A stretch of DNA of 64,000 bases from Orobanche coerulescens (Eukaryota > Streptophyta > Magnoliopsida > Lamiales > Orobanchaceae). Below the pieces are notes generated by a model. That model had not been told where the DNA came from, searched no databases, and worked only from the letters and a program-made list of their open reading frames with translations. Shown in pieces: positions 1-10,170 of this stretch (the first letter of the stretch is position 1; every line of letters begins with the position of its first letter). A program made the position numbers and the translations under genes. The stretch is taken from contig CM065801.1 of NCBI GenBank assembly GCA_033398695.1, positions 2,480,001 to 2,544,000 of the forward strand, in the 5' to 3' direction.

Positions 1-250
1 GAGGTTATTTTGATTCTAGGATATTACATGCTTGGTGTGTTTTTCGATGTCGGATATACCGTATGGGTATTTGTATGATTGTCGTACTTGGTCAACAGTT
101 GTAATTGGGGGTATCGTGCATCAGACGTACAGTATGAGAATATTTTTGGGATTTCGTATGTGTGTTCAGTATGTCGTATGTTCATATTTGTTATGTCGAG
201 ACGTTGGACAGGAATTGCTGGAAATGGCTAAGTATGGAACTGTTAACGTA

Positions 251-775
251 CGTTAAGACTTTGAGATAACGTACGCTAAGTGGTATGTGTTACGTACGTT
301 ATGCGTAAGGTGTTACGTACGTAACAAGAGGAATCGGACAGTGGGGCCCGGTGTCGGCAGCTTTCAGCGCGGATGTGGACAGGTGAGTCAACGGATGGAG
401 TTACGTACGTTATACAGGGTGTATTACGTACGTAATACGAGTATAATACTGTAGCGAGTCAACGTACGTATTACGTACGCAACGGAACAAGTGTTACGTA
501 CGTTACGGGCGGTGGCCGAGTCGTGGCCGAGAGGACTGTAGTGGCCGAGCATGGTCGGCGGTGACTCGCATGGATGGCCGATCACGGTCGCGGTGACTCG
601 CGAGGATGGCTAGGCGCCGATTACGTACGTAAAGGCGGTGGCGATTCTGGCCGTAAGGGCGATAACGTCGTAAGCCGATGGCGATTACGTATGTAAGTGT
701 CGACAGGGACGAGAAGGTTAGGCCTCGGTAGGCTCGTGCGTAAGGACCCGCCGATTACGTACGTAACGTCTTGGC
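251..775 (+). promoter_or_regulatory. U3 dyad-word array of E1 5' LTR (TTACGTACGTAA class)
   Basis: About a dozen copies of the 12-base palindrome TTACGTACGTAA and one-step variants lie in roughly 500 bp directly upstream of the TATA box. They are mixed with repeated GTGGCCGA-type words. Position and density suggest a multi-site enhancer, but no binding factor is known from the sequence. Confidence 0.7.
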
Positions 776-783
776 AGTCCCTT

Positions 784-790
784 TATATAA
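784..790 (+). promoter_or_regulatory. TATA box of E1 5' LTR
   Basis: TATATAA lies just after the dyad-word array. The matching site in the other LTR is at 5671-5677. It marks the likely U3/R promoter, with transcription expected to begin about 25-35 bp downstream. Confidence 0.7.
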
Positions 791-2200
791 GGCACAGACC
801 GAGTCACTTCCGGCATTTTTCACTTTTCTTCATTCCTTCCGCGATTTCTTCAGTAAATATGATGGTTTTGAGTAGAATCAACTTATAACAACATGTTTTG
901 GAAGTTGGAATCATGGATTAACATCATCCTCCACCGGATCGAAGGTAAGAACACATGAACTTTTGGTTTTTGGATGTTCTTGAGGTTTCTTGGTGTTTTG
1001 GCCGATTTGCTCCATTTTGATTCAGATTATTGGTAGAACTTGATTGTATACTAGTAATCATTCAATACTCTTGAAGTTTTGTGGAATGAATTCGAGTATT
1101 TCTTTGAATAATCGATTAAATTGGATTATGCCTTCAAAGTGTTCGATGAAAAGCCTCAATGAGTTGAACTTGGGAAATTCTACACGTATGAATGATGGTT
1201 GAATTGATATTGTTGTGATGATTCTTGGTATTTACGAGAATTTAGTTAAGGGAAGATAATGAATTGGTGATCAAATGATTCGATTATACTGTTATGATTA
1301 TGGAACCGTAGTATTCTCGATGTTCTTAGTAGTTTGTTGCGATTCATGAGGTTATGAGAAGTATAGATGTTTAAGACATTGTTAGGACCATTGAACACCG
1401 AATTTCGGCTTGAGTTCGTATTGTTAAGAGTTGATACGGTTTGGTTTCGTATGATCGAGATGTCGTTGAACCATCGAGTTTGATTAGTTGGTCATTTCGG
1501 TTGTTGATTGTTATTGAACGTATCGTTAATTGATTATTGCATTAGGTTGCGTTTAGTGATCGTTGATGTTAACCGTTGCGATGCGGTTGAGGTTGGAGAA
1601 TGCATGAATCGTCTTGGTCGGGGCTGAGGAGCTTGTAGATGAAGACGGTGGGATTGATAGCGGCTTCGTAGAATTGGTATCAAGGCAAGTTATGCTTGCT
1701 CAGTTCATAATGTTAATAAATGATTTCGTTTTCATTTCATTTATGATTCATATAGCAATGGTATTATGGAATATATGAATTGTCGGAATGGTGGTATGTA
1801 TGGTATTTTTGGACTAAGATAAATCATAATGTATATGATTTTAAGGATGTCTAGTGGAAATGGGGACGTGAATTATAATTTGGTCTATTGCATGAGAAGT
1901 TGGATATCAAGGTTAGTTATCGTGTCGATGTTGAAATCGGGATGGTGGTTTGGTATTAGTTATGGACTGTACTTTATTTTGGATTGTCGGATAAACCGTG
2001 TATTCGTTCAGGGCGGTTGGTCGTGGAAAGGTTGGCGTCTCCAGCTTGAGGTAAATTAATATTGTTAGATTATGATAATCATCATGTTGCATTATTGCAT
2101 GTGTGTGTTGATATTTCATGCGGTGAGTGTGCACCATTGTTTGTTACGTTTTGTAATGTGCTCTTCCTTTGAGCTGTGATCTGTTGGGCCGATGTGTTAT

Positions 2201-2390
2201 GGGATAAGACCTATATGTCACCTATGTTCCGGGGTATTCCTGTATGGATACTTTCGTGACCCTTGGTTGCGACCTTGGGGTATTTTGTGATTGCATGAAC
2301 TGTGTTAGGGGATAAAACCTATATGGCACCTATGTTCCGGGGTATTCCTGTGAGATGCTTCTGTGACCCTTGGCTGCTGCCTTGGGGTTT
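2201..2390 (+). repeat. Two-copy ~107 bp direct repeat in E1 5' LTR
   Basis: The block starting GGGATAAGACCTATATG at 2201 recurs at about 2308. Both copies share CACCTATGTTCCGGGGTATTC and a GTGACCCTTGG tail. The same pair is present in the 3' LTR at about 7093-7280. The function is unknown. Confidence 0.75.
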
Positions 2391-2889
2391 ATGTGTTAAT
2401 ATTATATGCATTGTTGAGCATGATGTGGACTGTTGTCTGGTGGAAATACGACATTGTGGTCGTGTCGGTCTTTCATGATCGAGTTACTGTTGCTCTTTTG
2501 GGAAGTCTTCTGATCCTTGATGGATATGCGATTCTTTGAGATCTGTTGTCATGTTGTATCGTGGCATATCTGGAGTCAGATACGTTCTGATCGTTCATGT
2601 GTAGGATTTTCGGGATGGGCACGTGTAGCATGTGTTGGTTTCGACCTCATATTGAACCGTGCACACGAGACGTACTTCGTGAGGCTGAATAGGTACGAGA
2701 CCAGACGTGTATTGATCAATACCGTGGTTGGCTTGTACACGGACACATATCCGGATCGAGCGTATCGTGACGTCCATCTTGAGTCTTATTGATTGGTCGT
2801 TCACAGTCCATGTATAATTGGATCTGTTCGATATTCGGGTTGTCTTTGAAATCCCGTATATATGATTTGTATATGGTTGACGATTTTAT

Positions 2890-3520
2890 TCTCTCGTGTA
2901 TCTGTCACCGTTGAACCTTTAATAATCTCGTTCGGAGTTACCATATCGATGGTCAACTCATTTGATATCGATTCTTTATTAATTTCGTTTGGGGTTCACC
3001 CTGTGATTGGTAATCTCGTTCGTTATTGATCCTTATTGATTCCATTTGGGAGTTGTCTCACCGTTGGTATTCGTGGTTATTAGTCCTTGATTGATCTTAT
3101 TGGAGTTTACCGTGTCGTCGGTATTCTCGGTTGTCGATTCCTTATTGCTCTTGTTGGAGTTTACCATATCGTTGGTATTATTGGTTGTTGGTCCTTATTG
3201 ATCTTGCTAGAGTTTACTGTGTCGTCAGTATTCTCAGTTGTTGACCCTATATTGATCTTATTGGAGTTTATCGTACCGTTGGTATTTCTGGTTGTCGACT
3301 CTTTTGATCTTGTTATTGATTCTTCGTTGATCCTTACCGTGTCGTCGGTATTCTCGGTTATTGATTCTTCGTTGATCCTTACCGTGTCATCGGTATTCTC
3401 GGTTGTCGAACTTTTATTGATCTTGTTGGGATTTGCCGTATTGTCGGTATTCTCGGTTATTGATTCTTCATTGACCTTGTTGGAGTTACCATATCATGGC
3501 ATTCTCGTTCGTGGTTGATC
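2890..3520 (+). repeat. 54 bp degenerate tandem repeat in E1 5' LTR
   Basis: Units with a core like TTGATCTTATTGGAGTTTAC recur at about 3090, 3144, 3198 and 3252, which is a 54 bp period. Roughly eleven degenerate units can be followed. Because 54 is a multiple of three, the array stays open in one frame for 143 codons and gives an artificial Val/Leu/Ser-rich translation. Confidence 0.8.
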
Positions 3521-4356
3521 CTTTGTCGATCTTGTGTGGAAATATCATGTCATTGATATTTCCGTTGTGATGCATTAATTGTTTATCATTATTGATTGTG
3601 TCAACATTCATGTTTTGCATTGATATTCGGGACTTGCTATTATATCGGAACAGTTGGATTACTGGTGTGCCATGTGATATCGGTTTTATCAGGATTGGGA
3701 TCCGATTGTGCGACCCAGCCGACAGAGTTAGTCTTGGCCAGATCATTCTATAATTGAGATATGATAAGTTTGGGAATTTTGGTATCGTTTCGGATACAAT
3801 ACAGGTGATTACATTTGAATTCGTTCATTACTTAAGGACACGAGGCGTGGGATATGGTAAGAATTGATTGTTATGGTTGTGACAGGTTGGTAAGGTTATT
3901 TCGGTAAAATACATGGGGAATGTTCTTACTCTGTAGATTACATTGATATGTAATTGTTTTTGTGATGTGATCGTTATCATTGTTGAGTATTATGGCTGAC
4001 CCCGTCGTGGGCTTTATCTTTTAGGTACTCGAAGTTCGAGCTAGTAGCGGTCGTGAAGGGATGAGCTTTCCGGTGATACTGGCTATGGCGTGATTGTTGG
4101 GCTTGTGTGTTCTTTCTGGTTTTTATAATTCCGCTGCAAATGTATTTAATTATGTTTTATCCGCTGCGTGTGTATATTTTAAAATGGATTTTCGGTATTC
4201 TTTGAACTGTGTTTTTTCCACTGCGTGTGTGTGTATTTTCAAAGGGCCTTTTGGCATTTTTAAATATTTACGAAAATGATTTTAGCCTTGTGGGTTCCAA
4301 TATGGGGCCCACGGCGCTGTAATATTCCCGTATGGTTTTGGGGGTGTTACAGAAAA

Positions 4357-4373
4357 TGGTATCGGAGCTTGGG
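4357..4373 (+). other. Primer-binding site of E1 (initiator Met tRNA type)
   Basis: TGGTATCGGAGC starts five bases after the LTR end. It differs by one base from TGGTATCAGAGC, the complement of the plant initiator-methionine tRNA 3' end used by most plant LTR retrotransposons. Confidence 0.85.
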
Positions 4374-4704
4374 TTTCGTAAAACCCGGGCGTGTGTGTTA
4401 TGTGGCTCTACCGGTGCGGTAGTAGCGTGACTTTTGAAAATGATTTTCTGATTTTTGAGTCAAACCAATTTTGGAGGTTTCAAAATTTTTGAAATATTTT
4501 CAAATTGCTGTATTTGCGATGCCGGTATGTTAGTGTGTTGAGACTTTGTATGGGATTCGTATGCTGGTATCACGGAAGATCATCGACTTCACGGACCTGT
4601 AAGTATGTTCTTTGAGTTATTTCAGTTTTGATGATGATTATTTGAGTATGGTGTCGTGATTTTGAGATATTTCGGGATTGAGATACTGATTATGAAAGGT
4701 GTTG

Positions 4705-4740
4705 AGTTTCGAGGACGAAACTTATTTAAGTGGGTGTATA
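4705..4740 (+). other. Polypurine tract region of E1
   Basis: GTTTCGAGGACGAAACTT is followed by a purine-rich run directly before TGTAATATCC. The GACGAAACTT word ahead of the PPT is shared with E3, E4 and E5 here and is characteristic of Tekay/Del-type chromoviruses. Confidence 0.8.
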
Positions 4741-5114
4741 TGTAATATCCTAGAATTTCACTATGAATTTTTCGCATTATTTTATCTGGGATGTACTGTA
4801 CAGAGTGGGACCGACACGATATGAGTGGATAATTTTGGAAACCGTGACAGTCGTGCCAGTATGTCAATCGAGGTTATTTTGATTCTAGGATATTACATGC
4901 TTGGTGTGTTTTTCGATGTCGGATATACCGTATGGGTATTTGTATGATTGTCGTACTTGGTCAACAGTTGTAATTGGGGGTATCGTGCATCAGACGTACA
5001 GTATGAGAATATTTTTGGGATTTCGTATGTGTGTTCAGTATGTCGTATGTTCATATTTGTTATGTCGAGACGTTGGACAGGAATTGCTGGAAATGGCTAA
5101 GTATGGAACTGTTA

Positions 5115-5665
5115 ACGTACGTTAAGACTTTGAGATAACGTACGCTAAGTGGTATGTGTTACGTACGTTATGCGTAAGGTGTTACGTACGTAACAAGAGG
5201 AATCGGACAGTGGGGCCCGGTGTCGGCAGCTTTCAGCGCGGATGTGGACAGGTGAGTCAACGGATGGAGTTACGTACGTTATACAGGGTGTATTACGTAC
5301 GTAATACGAGTATAATACTGTAGCAAGTCAACGTACGTATTACGTACGCAACGGAACAAGTGTTACGTACGTTACGGGGCGGCTGACCGAGTCGTGGCCG
5401 AGAGGACCTGTAGTGGCCGAGCATGGTCGGCAGTGACTCGCATGGATGGCCGATCACGGTCGGCAGTGACTCGCAGGGATGGCTAGGACTGGCCGATTAC
5501 GTACGTAAGGCAGTGGCCGGTTACGGCCGTAAGGGCCAGTAACGTACGTAAGCCAGTGGCCGGTTACGTATGTAAGGGTGTCGACCAGACTGGACAGAAG
5601 GTTAGGCCTCAGCCGGCTACGTACGTAAGGACCCGCCGGTTACGTACGTAACGTGCCGGCAGGTC
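5115..5665 (+). promoter_or_regulatory. U3 dyad-word array of E1 3' LTR
   Basis: Second copy of the TTACGTACGTAA array, directly upstream of the TATA box at 5671. More of the palindromes are intact here than in the 5' LTR (for example near 5540 and 5560), where the matching sites look eroded. Confidence 0.7.
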
Positions 5666-5670
5666 CCGCC

Positions 5671-5677
5671 TATATAA
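5671..5677 (+). promoter_or_regulatory. TATA box of E1 3' LTR
   Basis: TATATAA in the context GCC-TATATAA-GGC, so the box sits between short complementary GCC and GGC arms. Counterpart of 784-790. Confidence 0.65.
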
Positions 5678-7092
5678 GGCCTGGACCGAGTCACATCCGG
5701 CATTTTTCACTTTTCTTCATTCCTTCCGCGATTTCTTCAGTAAATATGATGGTTTTGAGTAGAATCAACTTATAACAACATGTTTTGGAAGTTGGAATCA
5801 TGGATTAACATCATCCTCCACCCGGATCGAAGGTAAGAACACATGAACTTTTGGTTTTTGGATGTTCTTGAGGTTTCTTGGTGTTTTGGCCGATTTGCTC
5901 CATTTTGATTCAGATTATTGGTAGAACTTGATTGTATACTAGTAATCATTCAATACTCTTGAAGTTTTGTGGAATGAATTCGAGTATTTCTTTGAATAAT
6001 CGATTAAATTGGATTATGCCTTCAAAGTGTTCGATGAAATGCCTCAATGAGTTGAACTTGGGAAATTCTACACGTTTTCGTATGAATGATGGTTGAATTG
6101 ATATTGTTGTGATGATTCTTGGTATTTACGAGAATTTAGTTAAGGGAAGATAATGAATTGGTGATCAAATGATTCGATTATACTGTTATGATTATGGAAC
6201 CGTAGTATTCTCGATGTTCTTAGTAGTTTGTTGCGATTCATGAGGTTATGAGAAGTATAGATGTTGAAGACATTGTTAGGACCATTGAACACCGAATTTC
6301 GGCTTGAGTTCGTATTGTTAAGAGTTGATACGGTTTGGTTTCGTATGATCGAGATGTCGTTGAACCATCGAGTTTGATTAGTTGGTCATTTCGGTTGTTG
6401 ATTGTTATTGAACGTATCGTTAATTGATTATTGCATTAGGTTGCGTTTAGTGATCGTTGATGTTAACCGTTGCGATGCGGTTGAGGTTGGAGAATGCATG
6501 AATCGTCTTGGTCGGGGCTGAGGAGCTTGTAGATGAAGACGGTGGGATTGATAGCGGCTTCGTAGAATTGGTATCAAGGCAAGTTATGCTTGCTCAGTTC
6601 ATAATGTTAATAAATGATTTCGTTTTCATTTCATTTATGATTCATATAGCAATGGTATTATGGAATATATGAATTGTCGGAATGGTGGTATGTATGGTAT
6701 TTTTGGACTAAGATAAATCATAATGTATATGATTTTAAGGATGTCTAGTGGAAATGGGGACGTGAATTATAATTTGGTCTATTGCATGAGAAGTTGGATA
6801 TCAAGGTTAGTTATCGTGTCGATGTTGAAATCGGGATGGTGGTTTGGTATTAGTTATGGACTGTACTTTATTTTGGATTGTCGGATAAACCGTGTATTCG
6901 TTCGTATGTTGGTCGTGGAAAGGTTGGCGTCTCCAGCTTGAGGTAAATTAATATTGTTAGATTATGATAATCATCATGTTGCATTATTGCATGTGTGTGT
7001 TGATATTTCATGCGGTGAGTGTGCACCATTGTTTGTTACGTTTTGTAATGTGCTCTTCCTTTGAGCTGTGATCTGTTGGGCCGATGTGTTAT

Positions 7093-7280
7093 GGGATAAG
7101 ACCTATATGTCACCTATGTTCCGGGGTATTCCTGTATGGATACTTTCGTGACCCTTGGTTGCGACCTTGGGGTATTTTGTGATTGCATGAACTGTGTTAG
7201 GGGATAAAACCTATATGGCACCTATGTTCCGGGGTATTCCTGTGAGATGCTTCTGTGACCCTTGGCTGCTGCCTTGGGGT
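7093..7280 (+). repeat. Two-copy ~107 bp direct repeat in E1 3' LTR
   Basis: Same paired block as at 2201-2390, starting at about 7093 and 7200. Confidence 0.75.
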
Positions 7281-7769
7281 TTATGTGTTAATATTATATG
7301 CATTGTTGAGCATGATGTGGACTGTTGTCTGGTGGAAATACGACATTGTGGTCGTGTCGGTCTTTCATGATCGAGTTACTGTTGCTCTTTTGGGAAGTGT
7401 TCTGATCCTTGATGGATATGCGATTCTTTGAGATTTGTTGTCATGTTGTATCGTGGCATATCTGGAGTCAGATACGTTTTGATCGTTCATGTGTAGGATT
7501 TTCGGGACGGGCACGTGTAGCATGTGTTGGTTTCGACCTCATATTGAACCGTGCACATGAGACGTACTTCGTGAGGCTGAATAGGTACGAGACCAGACGT
7601 GTATTGATCAATACCGTGGTTGGCTTGTACACGGACACATGTCCGGATCGAGCGTATCGTGACGTCCATCTTGAGTCTTATTTATTGGTCGTTCACAGTC
7701 CATGTATAATTGGATATGTTCGATATTCGGGTTGTCTTTGAAATCCCGTATATATGATTTGTATATGGT

Positions 7770-8410
7770 TGACGATTTTATTCTCTCGTGTATCTGTCAC
7801 CGTTGAACCTTTAATAATCTCGTTCGGAGTTACCATATTGATGGTCAACTCATTTGATATCGATTCCTTATTAATTTCGTTTGGGGTTCACCCTGTGATT
7901 GGTAATCTCGTTCGTTATTGATCCTTATTGATTCCATTTGGGAGTTGTCTCACCGTTGGTATTCGTGGTTATTAGTCCTTGATTGATCTTATTGGAGTTT
8001 ACCGTGTCGTCGGTATTCTCGATTGTCGATTCCTTATTGCTCTTGTTGGAGTTTACCATATCGTTGGTATTATCGGTTGTTGGTCCTTATTGATCTTGCT
8101 AGAGTTTACTGTGTCGTCAGTATTCTCAGTTGTTGACCCTTTATTGATCTTATCGGAGTTTATCGTACCGTTGGTATTTCTGGTTGTCGACTCTTTTGAT
8201 CTTGTTATTGATTCTTCGTTGATTCTTACCGTGTCGTCGGTATTCTCGGTTATTGATTCTTCGTTGATCCTTACCGTGTCATCGGTATTCTCGGTTGTCG
8301 AACTTTTATTGATCTTGTTGGGATTTTCCGTATTGTCGGTATTCTCGGTTATTGATTCTTCATTGACCTTGTTGGAGTTACCATATCATGGCATTCTCGT
8401 TCGTGGTTGA
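7770..8410 (+). repeat. 54 bp degenerate tandem repeat in E1 3' LTR
   Basis: Second copy of the 54 bp array, nearly identical to 2890-3520. It again keeps one frame open for 143 codons because the unit is 18 codons long. Confidence 0.8.
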
Positions 8411-9954
8411 TCATTTGTCGATCTTGTGTGGAAATATCATGTCATTGATATTTCCGTTGTGATGCATTAATTGTTTATCATTATTGATTGTGTCAACATT
8501 CATGTTTTGCATTGATATTCGGGACTTGCTATTGTCTCGGAACAGTTGGATTACTGGTGTGCCATGTGATATCGGTTTTATCAGGATTGGGATCCGATTG
8601 TGCGACCCGGTAAGCGAGTTAGTCTTGGCCAGATCATTCTATAATTGAGATATGATTAGTTTGGGAATTTTGGTATCGTTTCGGATACAGTACAGGTGAT
8701 TACATTTGAATTCGTTCATTACTTAAGGACACGAGGCGTGGGATATGGTAAGAATTGATTGTTATGGTTGTGACAGGTTGGTAAGGTTATTTCGGTAAAA
8801 TACATGGGGAATGTTCTTACTCTGTAGATTACATTGATATGTAATTGTTTTTGTGATGTGATCGTTATCATTGTTGAGTATTATGGCTGACCCCGTCGTG
8901 GGCTTTATCTTTTAGGTACTCGGAGTTCGAGCTAGTAGCGGTCGTGAAGGGATGAGCTTTCCGGTGATACTGGCTATGGCGTGATTGTTGGGCTTGAGTG
9001 TTCTTTCTGGTTTTTATAATTCCGTTGCAAATGTATTTAATTATGTTTTATCCGCTGCGTGTGTATATTTTAAAATGGATTTTCGGTATTCTTTGAACTG
9101 TGTTTTTTTTTCGCTGCGTGTGTGTGTATTTTCAAAGGGCCTTTTGGCATTTTTAAATGTTTACGAAAATGATTTTAGCCTTGTGGGTTCCAATATGGGG
9201 CCCGCGGCGCTGTAATATTCCCGTATGGTTTTGGGGGTGTTACACCGGTGAAAATGCCCTTCCACGAACAAACGTCCTAAATGAGATGTCGGACGCTCGA
9301 ACAACCTTGAATAATACAATTACCAACAATCCGTTCAACATACGAATCAAACACGGTTATAACTAACACAAAACGTCGATACGACTAAACCAAGCTCATT
9401 GGGGCATTATATCAAACACGTTGTGACCAATCTTCGATTGTTTACAACCAATCCTTAACTATACCAATATCAAATCTCCAAGGAGTGTTTCAAACCAACA
9501 AAACATCTTCAAAACAATCAATACTCTAATATGAATATCCAAATTCGTGATTACAACAACAACCAATCGAAACCCCCAAATCCAACTCAATATTCAAAGT
9601 GTTCTTGAACAACCCTTCAATAATTCAATGAATATTCATACACTCATAATCATACGTACATCTCTTCATACAACATGATTATAACATCTAAAACATCATA
9701 TCTCAACACAAAATCGAAATCCAAGATGTTTGAAGAATATTACCTTTGAAGATCCAAGTACTTTGATCCGATGAACACGTGTTAGATCGACTATCCGAAC
9801 TTCACAACCGAATGAAGATGATGAAAACCGAGTACTCAAGTCACTGATGAAGAAAAATCTCTCCCACAAACCCTCTCTCTCGGAACCAAGGTGAAGAAGT
9901 GGTGAAAATGAGAAAAAACCCGTCGGTCCACTTAAATAGGTCGCAGGGACGCAC

Positions 9955-10170
9955 GACCAAAACCGCACGATCAGGTGTCCGTGAGTCCGGTCGTGTGTGA
10001 AGCTTCTGTCGGCCACTACTCTAGCGCACGAGCACCGCGCACGAGCAGTAACTCATGCGGCCTGCTCGTGCGGCCCTGACTCAAATGCTGGGCCTCCTGC
10101 CCAGTCCAGCCGCAACACACGAGCACCACGCCCGAGCAGTTGCTCGTGTAGCCTGCTCGTGCGGCCCTGA
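9955..10170 (-). promoter_or_regulatory. U3 dyad-word array of E4 LTR, first part
   Basis: Repeated GCACGAGCA and TGCTCGTGC arms, including CGAGCAGTTGCTCG, lie upstream (minus sense) of the TATA-like box at 9931-9940. The array resumes at 18475-18660 after the E2 insertion. Confidence 0.6.
10166..10170. repeat. Left target-site duplication of E2 (CCTGA)
   Basis: CCTGA directly precedes the E2 terminus TGTAACACCC and is repeated at 18464-18468 directly after the other terminus. Confidence 0.85.

Larger units (their letters stand above)
1..4351 (+). mobile_element. E1 5' LTR (giant gypsy-type LTR, truncated by window edge)
   Basis: This is the upstream copy of a direct repeat. Position 1 aligns with 4870, and the two copies stay collinear to their ends at 4351 and 9244. 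The first 129 bp of the LTR lie outside the window. The LTR ends in GGGGGTGTTACA, and a primer-binding site follows five bases later. Inside it are a U3 dyad-word array, a TATA box, a splice-donor-like GAAGGTAAG at 942-950, a ~107 bp duplicated block and a 54 bp tandem array. Small open frames, such as the 74-codon one at 32-256, occur identically in both copies but resemble no protein I know. The call rests on paired copies, PBS and PPT. The LTR ends are of the Tekay/Del gypsy type; the lineage is inferred from related elements in the window. Confidence 0.9.
4352..4740 (+). mobile_element. E1 internal region, ~390 bp, no coding capacity
   Basis: All that lies between the two E1 LTRs is a primer-binding site at the start, about 330 bp with no open frame or protein similarity, and a polypurine tract at the end. 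A strong splice-donor-like word, CTGTAAGTATG, sits near 4599. With no gag or pol, movement would need proteins from a related autonomous element such as E3. The interior is far shorter than that of typical LARD elements, which combine long LTRs with several kilobases of interior. Confidence 0.85.
4741..9244 (+). mobile_element. E1 3' LTR (4504 bp, complete)
   Basis: It begins TGTAATATCC and ends GGGTGTTACA, with TG...CA termini. It is collinear with 1-4351, with a net ~24 bp of indels over the shared part. Differences from the 5' LTR cluster between about 5380 and 5690 (GC-rich U3) and are sparse elsewhere. The right flank is CCGGT; the matching target duplication would lie left of the window. 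The LTR repeats every internal landmark of the 5' copy. Confidence 0.9.
9245..10170 (-). mobile_element. E4 LTR fragment A (host LTR, minus strand)
   Basis: This is part of a minus-strand gypsy LTR interrupted on the left by E1 and on the right by E2. Bases 9255-9350, read in reverse complement, match the E5 LTR around 51000-51090 with moderate divergence. A minus-strand TATA-like CCTATTTAAG lies at 9931-9940, and a splice-donor-like AAAGGTAAT (minus) near 9741. The GC-rich end holds GCACGAGCA/TGCTCGTGC words that continue, without the E2 insertion, at 18464. The LTR type is inferred from this similarity and from the pol fragment beyond 18874. Confidence 0.75.

Noticed and set aside
3087..3518. 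143-codon open frame, hydrophobic, in E1 LTR (also 7979-8410)
   Set aside because: It is the translation of a 54 bp tandem repeat whose period is a multiple of three; the Val/Leu/Ser content follows from TTGATC/GTCGTC repeats, not from a membrane protein.
4741..9244. Possibility that the E1 repeat is a simple ~4.87 kb tandem duplication (satellite or assembly artefact)
   Set aside because: A PBS follows the first copy and a PPT precedes the second, and the copies have TG/CA ends, so an LTR pair explains it better; an assembly error is still possible.
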